Below are positions 46,684 through 54,090 of a DNA stretch of 64,000 nucleotides, piece by piece. Under the pieces are notes generated by a model. That model saw only the letters and a list, made by a program, of their open reading frames with translations, searched no databases and was not told the origin of the DNA. The stretch comes from Fidelibacterota bacterium. Its GTDB lineage: Bacteria; Marinisomatota; Marinisomatia; SCGC-AAA003-L08; GCA-002719095. The position numbers and the translations under genes are program-made. Position 1 is the first letter of the stretch. Every line of letters begins with the position of its first letter. The stretch is taken from contig PAHI01000007.1 of assembly GCA_002705575.1 (NCBI GenBank), positions 1-64,000 of the forward strand. Reading direction: 5' to 3'.

Positions 46684-48732
46684 ATGAAAAATAATTGGTC
46701 AACAATAGCAGTAAATAAGTATATTTCTAAATATAAAAAGATTGGAGTTAGTAAAGATTTAGCTCTTAGAATATATTCAACACAACTTTTAGGGAGAAAT
46801 AGAAAACTAGTTTTGCATGGAGGAGGTAATACTTCCTTAAAAACAGTTGCCAAGAATATTTATGGAAAAAAAATTAATGTGATGCATATAAAGGGCAGTG
46901 GGTGGGATATGTCAGATATTGATTATCTTGGTTTACCAGCTGTTGAACTAGATCCTTTATTGAAGACAACAAATTTAAAAAGTCTTGATGATTTTTCTAT
47001 GGTGAATTTACAAAGAAAAAATTTATTAGACTCAAAAGCGCCAAATCCTTCAGTTGAAACATTATTACATGCTTTTATTCCTTATAAATATGTTGATCAT
47101 ACTCACGCAAATTCAATATTAAGTTTAATTGATCAGCCAAATGATATCCAAATCTGCAAAAAATTATTTGGAAATACAGTTGGCATTGTGCCTTATGTTA
47201 TTCCTGGTTTTGATTTAGCTATTAAGGCTAATGAAGTATTTAAAAAAAATAATAAAGTTATTGGTTTGATATTATTAAATCATGGTATTTTTACATTTGG
47301 AAATACTGCAAAAGAGAGTTATGATCGCATGATAAAGTTAGTTTCTCTTGCAGAAAGATTTTTATCAAAATACCCTAATACACTTATATCGAGTACAAAA
47401 AAAATTAAAAAAATTACTTTTAGAATTGAAAATATTTTACCTTTAATTAGAAAAAAATTATCTAGTAAGACTGAAGAAGATATTACTAAATGGGTTCTAG
47501 ATTTTAGAGTAAATAAAAAAATTTTAAATTATTTAAAAAATAATAATCTTTCTAATTTTTCACAAAGAGGACCTGTAACTCCTGATCATGTTATTAGAAT
47601 TAAACCAAAACCTGCGATTATGAACTTGGATAAAATAAAAAAAAATAATTTAGAAAAAAAAATTTCAGATGTTATAAATAATTATTCAAAAAACTATAAA
47701 AGTTATTTTAAAAGAAATAAAAAATACGTTAAGGGATCTGCTATACTTGATTCTAATCCTCGGATCATATTAATTCCCGGATTAGGAATAATTGGAATTG
47801 GAAGAACTTCAAAAGATGCAAAAATTGCATCTGATTTAGCAGAATGTACTATTGATGTAATTTCACAAGCTGAGTCACTTGGAAAGTATAAATCTATTTC
47901 TGAAAAAGAAATTTTTAAAATGGAATATTGGTCATTAGAACAAGCAAAACTTAAAACACAAAAAAGAAAATATTTTAATGGAAATGTTGTTTTAATTAGT
48001 GGTGGCTGTGGAGAAATAGGATTATCAACTGCTAAAGCATTTCATAATGAGGGTGCAGAAGTAATATTATTAGAAAAAGAACAAGAGCATATTAATAAAA
48101 CACCACAAGATATAAAAGAGTTTGCTACAATAATAAAATGTGATGTTACAAAATCTAATTCTGTAGATAAAGCAATTAAAGAGTCAATTAAAATTCATGG
48201 AGGTATAGATATTTTGATATGTAATGCAGGGGCTCCTTGGCAGGGAGAAATGGCAACTCTTCCTAAAGATATTTTACAAAAAAGTTTAGATCTTAATCTT
48301 TTATCGCATCATCATATTTCGCAGCATGCAGTTAAAGTTTTTCTTAAACAAAAAACTGGAGGATTACTTCTTTATAATATTTCAAAACAATCAATTAATC
48401 CGGGTAAAAATTTTGGTGCTTACGGAATTGCAAAGGCTGCAACATTGTTCATGATGAGACAGTACACACTTGAATATGCAAAGTTCGGTGTAAGAGCTAA
48501 TGGTGTAAACCCTGATAGAGTTGCTACGAATTTTGGTGGTAAAAACTTTGTTAAAGAAAGAGCAAAGGCAAGAGGAGTAAGAACATCAGATTATTTAAAA
48601 AGCAATTTATTAAATACTGAAGTAAAACCAAAAGATGTAGCCAATGCATTTATTTTATTAGCAAAGTCAAAAAAAACAACAGGTGATGTTTTGACAGTAG
48701 ACGGTGGAAATATTACAGCAACATTAAGATAA
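46684..48732 (+). CDS. Class II aldolase fused to a short-chain dehydrogenase (rhamnulose-phosphate aldolase/lactaldehyde dehydrogenase type)
   Basis: A 682-residue fusion. The N-terminal half (about 1-400) is a class II aldolase: LHGGGNTSLKT (about 43-53), HIKGSGWDMSDI, then the zinc ligands in VDHTHANSIL (about 137-146) and LLNHGIFTFG. The C-terminal half (about 430-682) is an SDR with LISGGCGEIGLS (about 437-448), CNAGAPW and the catalytic YGIAKAA. This two-domain layout is known from bacterial L-rhamnose catabolism (RhaE/YuxG type), where it splits rhamnulose-1-P and oxidises the released L-lactaldehyde. With the other island genes, a related ketose-phosphate may be cleaved to dihydroxyacetone phosphate plus an aldehyde. 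No rhamnose isomerase or kinase is seen here. Confidence 0.88.
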   Translation: MKNNWSTIAVNKYISKYKKIGVSKDLALRIYSTQLLGRNRKLVLHGGGNTSLKTVAKNIYGKKINVMHIKGSGWDMSDIDYLGLPAVELDPLLKTTNLKSLDDFSMVNLQRKNLLDSKAPNPSVETLLHAFIPYKYVDHTHANSILSLIDQPNDIQICKKLFGNTVGIVPYVIPGFDLAIKANEVFKKNNKVIGLILLNHGIFTFGNTAKESYDRMIKLVSLAERFLSKYPNTLISSTKKIKKITFRIENILPLIRKKLSSKTEEDITKWVLDFRVNKKILNYLKNNNLSNFSQRGPVTPDHVIRIKPKPAIMNLDKIKKNNLEKKISDVINNYSKNYKSYFKRNKKYVKGSAILDSNPRIILIPGLGIIGIGRTSKDAKIASDLAECTIDVISQAESLGKYKSISEKEIFKMEYWSLEQAKLKTQKRKYFNGNVVLISGGCGEIGLSTAKAFHNEGAEVILLEKEQEHINKTPQDIKEFATIIKCDVTKSNSVDKAIKESIKIHGGIDILICNAGAPWQGEMATLPKDILQKSLDLNLLSHHHISQHAVKVFLKQKTGGLLLYNISKQSINPGKNFGAYGIAKAATLFMMRQYTLEYAKFGVRANGVNPDRVATNFGGKNFVKERAKARGVRTSDYLKSNLLNTEVKPKDVANAFILLAKSKKTTGDVLTVDGGNITATLR

Positions 48733-48735
48733 AAA

Positions 48736-49656
48736 ATGAAGAATAAAAAAAATAATAAAGAAGTAGCTCATGGTATTAGAAAAAGAGTTTTTGAGCATTG
48801 TATTAAAAATAATGGAGGTTATCTAAGTCAAGCATGCTCTGCTGCTGAGCAGCTTGCTTGGTTATATAATGACGTTCTAAATTTAGGAGACTCTATATTG
48901 CCTATGATACCTGATGAATTTAATGGTGTTCCATCAAAAGATAATTCTAGTTATGTTACAGGAGCAGGATATAATGGTCCATTTGAACCAAGTTTTGATC
49001 GTTTAATAATTGCACCAGCTCATTACGCCTTAGTTGCATATGCAACACTAATTGAAGTAGGCAGAATGTCACCTGAAGCTTTAGATATGTTCAATAAAGA
49101 TGGATCTTCAGTTGAAATGATAGGAGCAGAACATTCACCTGGAATGGAGGTTCATAATGGTACATTAGGTGTTGGTTTGTCAACAGGTGCAGGTTTAGCA
49201 ATGGGAAGAAAAATAAAAAATGAAAGTGGTGAAGTTTGTGTGTTTATGTCTGATGGTGAATTACAAGAAGGTCAAGTATGGGAGGCATTACAAGCATGTG
49301 TTCATCACAAAATTGATAATCTATGGGCCATTGTAGATGTTAATGAACAACAAGTTAATGGTGCAATGAAAGATGTAATGGACATAGGTGATATTGCAAA
49401 AAAAATTGAGTCTTTTGGTGCAGTAGTAGCAGAAATTAATGGTCATGATTTTGAAGAGATGAATAATGCTAAAAAATTAAATCATAAAGATAAACCACTT
49501 ATTATTCTTGCTAAAACTTCTCCATACAAAGGAATGAATCACCTAAAAACTCGTTTTCCAAAATTACATTATGTAAGATTCAAATCTGAAGATGAAAGAA
49601 TAAAAATGAATCATGAAATTTCAAAAGAATTAGGAATTGATTCAATAGATTATTAA
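48736..49656 (+). CDS. Transketolase N-terminal (TPP-binding) subunit
   Basis: A 306-residue stand-alone TPP domain. The cofactor motif GDG-x26-N appears as MSDGELQEGQVWEA through VDVNEQQVNG (about residues 169-202). HSPGMEVHNGTLGVGLSTGAG (in parts GMEVHNGTLG) supplies the catalytic His region. Its partner is the next gene, 4 bases downstream, carrying the pyrimidine-binding half. Split transketolases occur in several lineages; the AptA/AptB pair of D-apiose catabolism acts on D-apulose-4-phosphate. Location beside a RuBisCO-like protein and tetrulose enzymes makes a dedicated catabolic role likely rather than the housekeeping pentose phosphate enzyme. Confidence 0.88.
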   Translation: MKNKKNNKEVAHGIRKRVFEHCIKNNGGYLSQACSAAEQLAWLYNDVLNLGDSILPMIPDEFNGVPSKDNSSYVTGAGYNGPFEPSFDRLIIAPAHYALVAYATLIEVGRMSPEALDMFNKDGSSVEMIGAEHSPGMEVHNGTLGVGLSTGAGLAMGRKIKNESGEVCVFMSDGELQEGQVWEALQACVHHKIDNLWAIVDVNEQQVNGAMKDVMDIGDIAKKIESFGAVVAEINGHDFEEMNNAKKLNHKDKPLIILAKTSPYKGMNHLKTRFPKLHYVRFKSEDERIKMNHEISKELGIDSIDY

Positions 49657-49660
49657 AGCC

Positions 49661-50662
49661 ATGGAAATAGTAAATAAACCATATGCAAAAGCATTTGAGA
49701 ATTTTGCAAAAGATAAAAAAGAAGTTTTGTGCATTTCAGCTGATTTAGATTCATCATGTGAAATTGATGGTTTTAGAGATCGTTACCCTAATAAATTTAT
49801 ATCAATGGGTATGGCAGAACAAAATATGATGAGTTTTTCTGGCGGCTTAGGACTTGCCGGTTTTAGACCTTTTATTCATTCGTTTGGAGTATTTACATAC
49901 AGAAGACCATATGATCAATTGATTGCCTCTATAGCTTATCCAAAAAGAAGAGCTAGAATAATGGGTTTTCTTCCAGGCATAACTACTCCTGGCGGTATGA
50001 CACATCAAGCAATAGAAGATATATCAGTAATGCGAACACTTCCAAACATGACCGTTCTCGAAACTGGTGATGCCACTGAAGTAGAGAGCATATGTGAAGC
50101 CGCTGACTCTATAGACGGTCCAGTTTATTGCAGAATATTAAGAGGTTCAGTTCCAAGATTATTTAAAACTCCTATAATAGTTGGTGATGTAAGAATTTTA
50201 AGTGAAGGTTTAGATATTATAATTTTCACATCTGGAATTTGTACTGAAGAAGCAATTAGAGCTCGATCAGCTTTAAAGAAATTTGGAATTTCTATTAAGC
50301 ATATTCATGTTTCCACTCTAAAACCTATTAATGAAGAATTATTTCTTTCATTACTTACAGAATCGAAATCTAATATAATTACCATGGAGAATCATCTAGT
50401 AAATGGAGGTCTTGGCTCGATAGTTTCTGATATTATTTCTAAATATGGATTAGGAAAAAAATTAATTAAGCTTGGTCTTCAAGATACATATGCACATGGT
50501 GGATCAAAAAGATATTTGTCGAGATATTATAATTTAGATGCCATAGCTCTAATTAGATCAATTGAGAAACTCACAACTTTAAAAACAAAAATTGAAGAAG
50601 AAGATTTAATAGAGGCACGAATAGAGGATGTTCATTCTTTATCAAAAGCAGAGGCTTTATAA
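49661..50662 (+). CDS. Transketolase C-terminal (pyrimidine-binding) subunit
   Basis: A 333-residue partner of the preceding gene. The catalytic Glu that activates the TPP aminopyrimidine is in GMAEQNMMSFSGGLG (about residues 47-61). HSFGVFTYRRPYDQL and GGMTHQAIEDISVMRTLPN (in parts THQAIEDI) are the substrate-channel blocks, and ENHLVNGGLGS marks the C-terminal swivelling domain. Together with the N subunit it covers a full DXS/TK-type enzyme. The next gene (RuBisCO-like) begins right after its stop at 50662 if the TTG at 50664 is used. Confidence 0.88.
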   Translation: MEIVNKPYAKAFENFAKDKKEVLCISADLDSSCEIDGFRDRYPNKFISMGMAEQNMMSFSGGLGLAGFRPFIHSFGVFTYRRPYDQLIASIAYPKRRARIMGFLPGITTPGGMTHQAIEDISVMRTLPNMTVLETGDATEVESICEAADSIDGPVYCRILRGSVPRLFKTPIIVGDVRILSEGLDIIIFTSGICTEEAIRARSALKKFGISIKHIHVSTLKPINEELFLSLLTESKSNIITMENHLVNGGLGSIVSDIISKYGLGKKLIKLGLQDTYAHGGSKRYLSRYYNLDAIALIRSIEKLTTLKTKIEEEDLIEARIEDVHSLSKAEAL

Positions 50663-50663
50663 T

Positions 50664-51770
50664 TTGAAACGTTTTAATGTTATTTATAAAATTTTTGCTG
50701 ATACAGATATAAATGCAAAAAAAATTGCACAATCAATTTGTCATGAAAATACAGTAGAAATTCCAAGTGATATGGTTTCCAAAGGTTATATTAAGGATCA
50801 AATAGTTGGCAAAATTGAAAATATAAAAAAAGATAATGAATTTTTTATAGTTACAATTTCTTACTTAAATGAAAGTGTTGGGCAAGAAATTAATCAATTT
50901 TTTAACATTATTCATGGAAATACTTCAATGTATGAAAATGTAAGAGTTATTGAAGTTCAAATAAATTCAGATTTAAAGAAATTTTTTCCAGGCCCAAAAT
51001 TTGGTATTCAAGGTATTAGAAAAATATTAAATCACACGGACTCTATTTTATGCCCTGTATTAAAGCCACAAGGTTTATCTTCAGATGAATTAGCAACATT
51101 AGCTTATGATTTTATAATATCTGGAGCTGATATGATTAAAGAGGATCATAACTTAAGCAATCAAACCTTTTCATCTTTTAGGCACAGAATTGAAAAAATT
51201 TCTAAAGCTGTCAAAAAAGCTAATAATGAAACTGGAAAGAAGTCTCTATATTTTGCACATATTTCAACTAATTTTGAAAATATAATAGATGATATAGATT
51301 TTTCAATTGAGGCAGGTGTTGATGGTATTATGTTAATTCCTAGTTTGGTTGGATATAGTTTTTTTTATCACATCTCTAAAAATAAAAATTTTAATATACC
51401 TATAATTTCACATCCAAGTTTTTCTGGCGGTCATGTTTTATCAAAAAATAATGGTATAAATCATGGTGTTTATTATGGGACGTTGCAAAGATTAATTGGA
51501 GCAGATATGTCAATTTTTCCAAATTTTGGAGGAAGATTTGAATTCACTAAAGACGAATGTTTAGATATATCTCTGAGATGTAGAGAAACAAATGGAATTG
51601 GTAAATCAATATTTCCTGCAGTAGGAGGAGGTATGTCTATTAAAACTGCAAATGAAATGCGTTCTATGTTTGGAAAGGATGCTGTTTTTTTGCTAGGCGG
51701 TGGTTTAATAAAATACAGAGATACAATGAAGAATGTTATTAGTAATATTAGAAATATTTTAGATAGCTAG
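50664..51770 (+). CDS. RuBisCO-like protein (form IV family; candidate 3-oxo-isoapionate-4-phosphate decarboxylase-like)
   Basis: A 368-residue member of the RuBisCO large-subunit superfamily, read from TTG 50664. This start is one base after the transketolase stop, preceded by GAGG at a good distance; an ATG at 50628 would overlap that gene by 35 bases. Blocks seen are GPKFGIQGIR (about 110-119), LKPQGL with the loop Lys (about 134), GADMIKEDHN with the carbamylation-site Lys (about 159) and Asp two residues on, but His in place of the metal-ligand Glu, then SHPSFSGG (about 249-256), AVGGGMS and LLGGGLIKY. The loop-6 Lys motif of true RuBisCO is not seen. So this is not a CO2-fixing enzyme. 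In the D-apionate pathways an RLP (OiaX) decarboxylates 3-oxo-isoapionate-4-P to L-erythrulose-1-P, which fits the tetrulose enzymes nearby. Confidence 0.9.
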   Translation: MKRFNVIYKIFADTDINAKKIAQSICHENTVEIPSDMVSKGYIKDQIVGKIENIKKDNEFFIVTISYLNESVGQEINQFFNIIHGNTSMYENVRVIEVQINSDLKKFFPGPKFGIQGIRKILNHTDSILCPVLKPQGLSSDELATLAYDFIISGADMIKEDHNLSNQTFSSFRHRIEKISKAVKKANNETGKKSLYFAHISTNFENIIDDIDFSIEAGVDGIMLIPSLVGYSFFYHISKNKNFNIPIISHPSFSGGHVLSKNNGINHGVYYGTLQRLIGADMSIFPNFGGRFEFTKDECLDISLRCRETNGIGKSIFPAVGGGMSIKTANEMRSMFGKDAVFLLGGGLIKYRDTMKNVISNIRNILDS

Positions 51771-52408
51771 TTTTTTTTATTGTAATTTTTTATTTCAATT
51801 AGGATTTTTTTCATTTCCTTTAGTGGTATTTTTTTTGGAGAACCATTAATTTTACTTATAGTAATTTGTTTGCACATTGCCTCAAATTGTTCTGCCAAAT
51901 ATACAGTTTCTTCAAGATTTTTACCTGTAGTGACAACACCATGATTTGCAATTAAGGTCACATTTCTTTTATTTAAAGATTTAACAATTGCATTAGCTAG
52001 TTCCATAGAACCCGGTATATAAAATTTTGTACACCTTACATCTATACCACCAAATAAAGCTATTAGATAATGATATGAATCAATTTTTTTTTGTAACATA
52101 GAAAAACCTGTTCCATAGATAGGATGATTATGTATAACTGAGTTAACTTCAGGAATTTTTTTGTATATTTCTAAATGGAACTTCCATTCAATTGAAGGTT
52201 TTTGTATTCTATTAAATTTACCTTTTTTTGTAATGTAAACCAAATCTCTTGATTTTATTTTTTTATAATCTCTTGCTGATGGAGTAATTAACAACCCATC
52301 ATTAAATCTATGACTAATGTTGCCAGTTTTACCTTGATTTAATTTTAAATACTCAATTTTTAAGCAGGATTTGATAATTTCATTTCTAATAGATTCTTCT
52401 TTTTTCAT
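51767..52408 (-). CDS. Class II aldolase (L-fuculose-phosphate aldolase-like)
   Basis: A 213-residue zinc aldolase from ATG 52408 (MKKEESIRNEII). An in-frame ATG at 52453 would add a non-conserved hydrophobic stretch. GKTGNISHR (about residues 27-35) is the phosphate-binding block. The zinc ligands lie in VIHNHPIYGT (about 88-97) and LIANHGVVTTG (about 151-161). IEWKFHLEIY carries the acid/base Glu region. It cleaves a ketose-1-phosphate or decarboxylates a related acid phosphate. It faces the RuBisCO-like gene tail to tail (4-base overlap) and is divergent from the riboswitch/amt region. Members of this family also include OtnC-type acid-sugar-phosphate decarboxylases, an alternative. Confidence 0.86.
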   Translation of the reverse strand: MKKEESIRNEIIKSCLKIEYLKLNQGKTGNISHRFNDGLLITPSARDYKKIKSRDLVYITKKGKFNRIQKPSIEWKFHLEIYKKIPEVNSVIHNHPIYGTGFSMLQKKIDSYHYLIALFGGIDVRCTKFYIPGSMELANAIVKSLNKRNVTLIANHGVVTTGKNLEETVYLAEQFEAMCKQITISKINGSPKKIPLKEMKKILIEIKNYNKKN

Positions 52409-52482
52409 TTTTATTGAGTATAATAGTACAATTGTTGATAAAATTATAATCAATTATTGGCAAATTTCCTCGTATTTCATTA

Positions 52483-52501
52483 ATATGCATTTTTTGCATA
52501 T
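52483..52501. promoter_or_regulatory. Palindrome ATATGCA-TTTTT-TGCATAT upstream of amt (candidate operator)
   Basis: A perfect 7-base inverted repeat with a T5 spacer, about 55 bases before the first riboswitch, in the gap between the class II aldolase gene and amt. The TGCA half-sites recall nitrogen regulators, but the spacing is shorter than a canonical NtrC box. The gap 52409-52555 otherwise shows only A+T-rich DNA with several possible -10 elements. Confidence 0.4.
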
Positions 52502-52555
52502 CTATTTTATTAAATAGAAACTTAATAATATTTAATATTAAATTAAATGAGTATT

Positions 52556-52607
52556 CACGTTCATCATTTTTAAAATGACGGAAGTAGACGAAAGTCGAAG
52601 GAACGCA
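52556..52607 (+). ncRNA. Glutamine riboswitch (glnA RNA motif), first of a tandem pair
   Basis: The aptamer core matches the glnA-type glutamine riboswitch: CGTTC (52558-52562) pairs with GAACG (52601-52605) to form P1; TCATTT/AAATGA form an upper hairpin; then GGAAGTAG; a GAC-GAAA-GTC hairpin (52587-52596) with a GNRA loop; then CGAAGGAACGC. The consensus bases GGAAGUAG and CGAAGGAACGC are recognised from the published motif. It lies in the 5' leader of the ammonium transporter gene, where glutamine sensing is expected. A second copy follows 15 bases downstream. Confidence 0.88.
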
Positions 52608-52621
52608 TGCAAAGTTATAAA

Positions 52622-52674
52622 ATCGTTCAATCTGTATTTACAGATCGGAAGTAAGCTTATGCCGAAGGAACGCG
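52622..52674 (+). ncRNA. Glutamine riboswitch (glnA RNA motif), second of a tandem pair
   Basis: CGTTC (52624-52628) pairs with GAACG (52668-52672). ATCTGT (52630-52635) pairs with ACAGAT (52640-52645). The core CGGAAGTAAGC is followed by TTAT and then GCCGAAGGAACGC, repeating the first aptamer's signature with a different, non-GNRA loop and a base change after GGAAGTA. The two copies differ in all loop and stem sequences while keeping the core, so both are under selection rather than a recent duplication. Confidence 0.85.
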
Positions 52675-52710
52675 GATCTTATTATTTAATTTCCATAGCT
52701 AAGCATGATT

Positions 52711-52738
52711 TGAGCATGACTCAGGTGAGTCTTGTTTT
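52711..52738 (+). terminator. Possible riboswitch expression platform: competing hairpins with short U tract
   Basis: GACTC (52718-52722) can pair with GAGTC (52727-52731) and is followed by TTGTTTT, a weak terminator shape. TGAG (52711-52714) can instead pair with CTCA (52720-52723), which would break the first hairpin. The two are mutually exclusive, as expected for a switch. The stems are short, so control by occlusion of the ribosome-binding site at 52749-52753 is an alternative. Confidence 0.4.
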
Positions 52739-52759
52739 GAACTTATTATGGAGAATTAT

Positions 52760-54037
52760 ATGAAAAAATTTTCTTTTTTGAGTTTAATTTTAGGTTTTAC
52801 TTTTGTTTCATCAAATGCATTTGCAGCTGTTGATCCTGAAGTATCTTATATTTTAAACACACTTTTATTTTTAATTGGTGGTTTTTTGGTTATGTGGATG
52901 GCAGCTGGCTTTGCAATGTTAGAGTCAGGACTTGTTACATCTAAAAGCGTTGCAACAATTGCAGCAAAGAATATCGGGCTATATTCTATAGCTGGTTTAA
53001 TGTTTTGGTTAGTTGGATACAATTTAGCTTATGGTATTCCTGAAGGTGGTTTTATTGGAACATTTCTTCCCTGGAGTGATGCTAGTTCAATTGATACTGG
53101 ATATTCAGACGGCTCAGATTGGTTTTTCCAAATGGTATTTTGCGCAACTACCTGTTCAATAGTATCTGGTACAATGGCTGAGAGAATTAAAATTTGGCCC
53201 TTCTTTTTATTCTGTGCAATATTAGCTGGTGTTATTTACCCGATTGAAATGGGATGGCAGTGGGGTGGCGGACACCTAGCAGCTGCTGGATTTTCTGATT
53301 TTGCTGGATCTACACTTGTTCATAGTGCTGGAGGTGCTGCCGCACTAGCTGGGGCAATCTTACTTGGACCTCGTCTGGGTAGATTTGATTCAGATGGTGC
53401 AAAACCACTGGAACCATTTGCTAGTTCATCAATACCATTAGCAACATTAGGTGTATTTATTTTATGGCTAGGATGGTTTGGATTTAATGGTGGATCACAA
53501 TTAGCGTTAGGCTCTTTTGAAGACTCAACTTCTGTTGCTACAATATTCATTAATACTAATTTAGCTGCAGCTGCAGGTGTAATGGTTTGTGCAGCTGTAT
53601 CAAGATTAGTTGGTGGAAAAACAGATGTAGTAATGATGCTTAACGGTGCACTTGGCGGACTTGTAGCCATTACTGCAGAGCCTCTTACTCCTTCTCCAAT
53701 TATGGCCATTATTATTGGTGGTATTGGTGGGTTAGTTGTCTACTTTGGTACTTTGCTTTTAATAAGACTTAAAATAGATGATGTTGTTGGAGCTATTCCA
53801 GTACACGGTTTTGCTGGTATTTGGGGTACATTAGCTGTTCCACTTACTAATTCAGGTACAAATTTTGGATCTCAAATTTACGGTATCTTATGGATCAATA
53901 TATTTGTTTTCGCTGTTGCCTTTATTGTTTGGTATCTGATGAAAATAAGTATTGGAATAAGAATTAGTGAAGAGGCTGAAAAGCTTGGAACTGATAAAGC
54001 AGAAGTGGGCGTTATGGCTTACAGTATTCGAGACTAA
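52760..54037 (+). CDS. amt: Ammonium transporter (Amt family)
   Basis: About 425 residues from ATG 52760, selected because GGAG (52750-52753) precedes it; the in-frame ATG at 52748 overlaps that site. A cleavable signal peptide (MKKFSFLSLILGFTFVSSNAFA) precedes eleven membrane helices, as in E. coli AmtB. Amt hallmarks include MLESGLVTSKSVATIAAKN, GWQWGGGHLAAAGFSDFAGST (in parts DFAGST) with LVHSAGG carrying the first pore His, and AIPVHGFAGIWGT with the second. The gene is preceded by two glutamine riboswitches and followed by an intrinsic terminator, so it is a monocistronic nitrogen-scavenging unit. No glnK is adjacent. Confidence 0.95.
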   Translation: MKKFSFLSLILGFTFVSSNAFAAVDPEVSYILNTLLFLIGGFLVMWMAAGFAMLESGLVTSKSVATIAAKNIGLYSIAGLMFWLVGYNLAYGIPEGGFIGTFLPWSDASSIDTGYSDGSDWFFQMVFCATTCSIVSGTMAERIKIWPFFLFCAILAGVIYPIEMGWQWGGGHLAAAGFSDFAGSTLVHSAGGAAALAGAILLGPRLGRFDSDGAKPLEPFASSSIPLATLGVFILWLGWFGFNGGSQLALGSFEDSTSVATIFINTNLAAAAGVMVCAAVSRLVGGKTDVVMMLNGALGGLVAITAEPLTPSPIMAIIIGGIGGLVVYFGTLLLIRLKIDDVVGAIPVHGFAGIWGTLAVPLTNSGTNFGSQIYGILWINIFVFAVAFIVWYLMKISIGIRISEEAEKLGTDKAEVGVMAYSIRD

Positions 54038-54090
54038 TAAGAAAATTTAGTGATTAATAAAGAAGCTCCTTATAGTTGGTCACTAATATC

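Noticed and set aside
46684..48732. L-rhamnose catabolic locus
   Set aside because: Only the aldolase-dehydrogenase fusion fits; no rhamnose isomerase, rhamnulokinase or mutarotase is seen.
50664..51770. Genuine RuBisCO and carbon fixation
   Set aside because: The metal-ligand Glu and the loop-6 Lys motif are missing, there is no small subunit or phosphoribulokinase nearby, and the length is short for form I-III large subunits.
52483..52501. Canonical NtrC binding site upstream of amt
   Set aside because: TGCA half-sites are five bases apart, not the spacing of known NtrC boxes; kept only as an undefined palindrome.
53320..53709. 129-codon open frame on the minus strand inside amt
   Set aside because: Lies entirely within the clear amt gene, Ala/Pro-rich composition is the mirror of amt codons, and no start signal or family match is seen.
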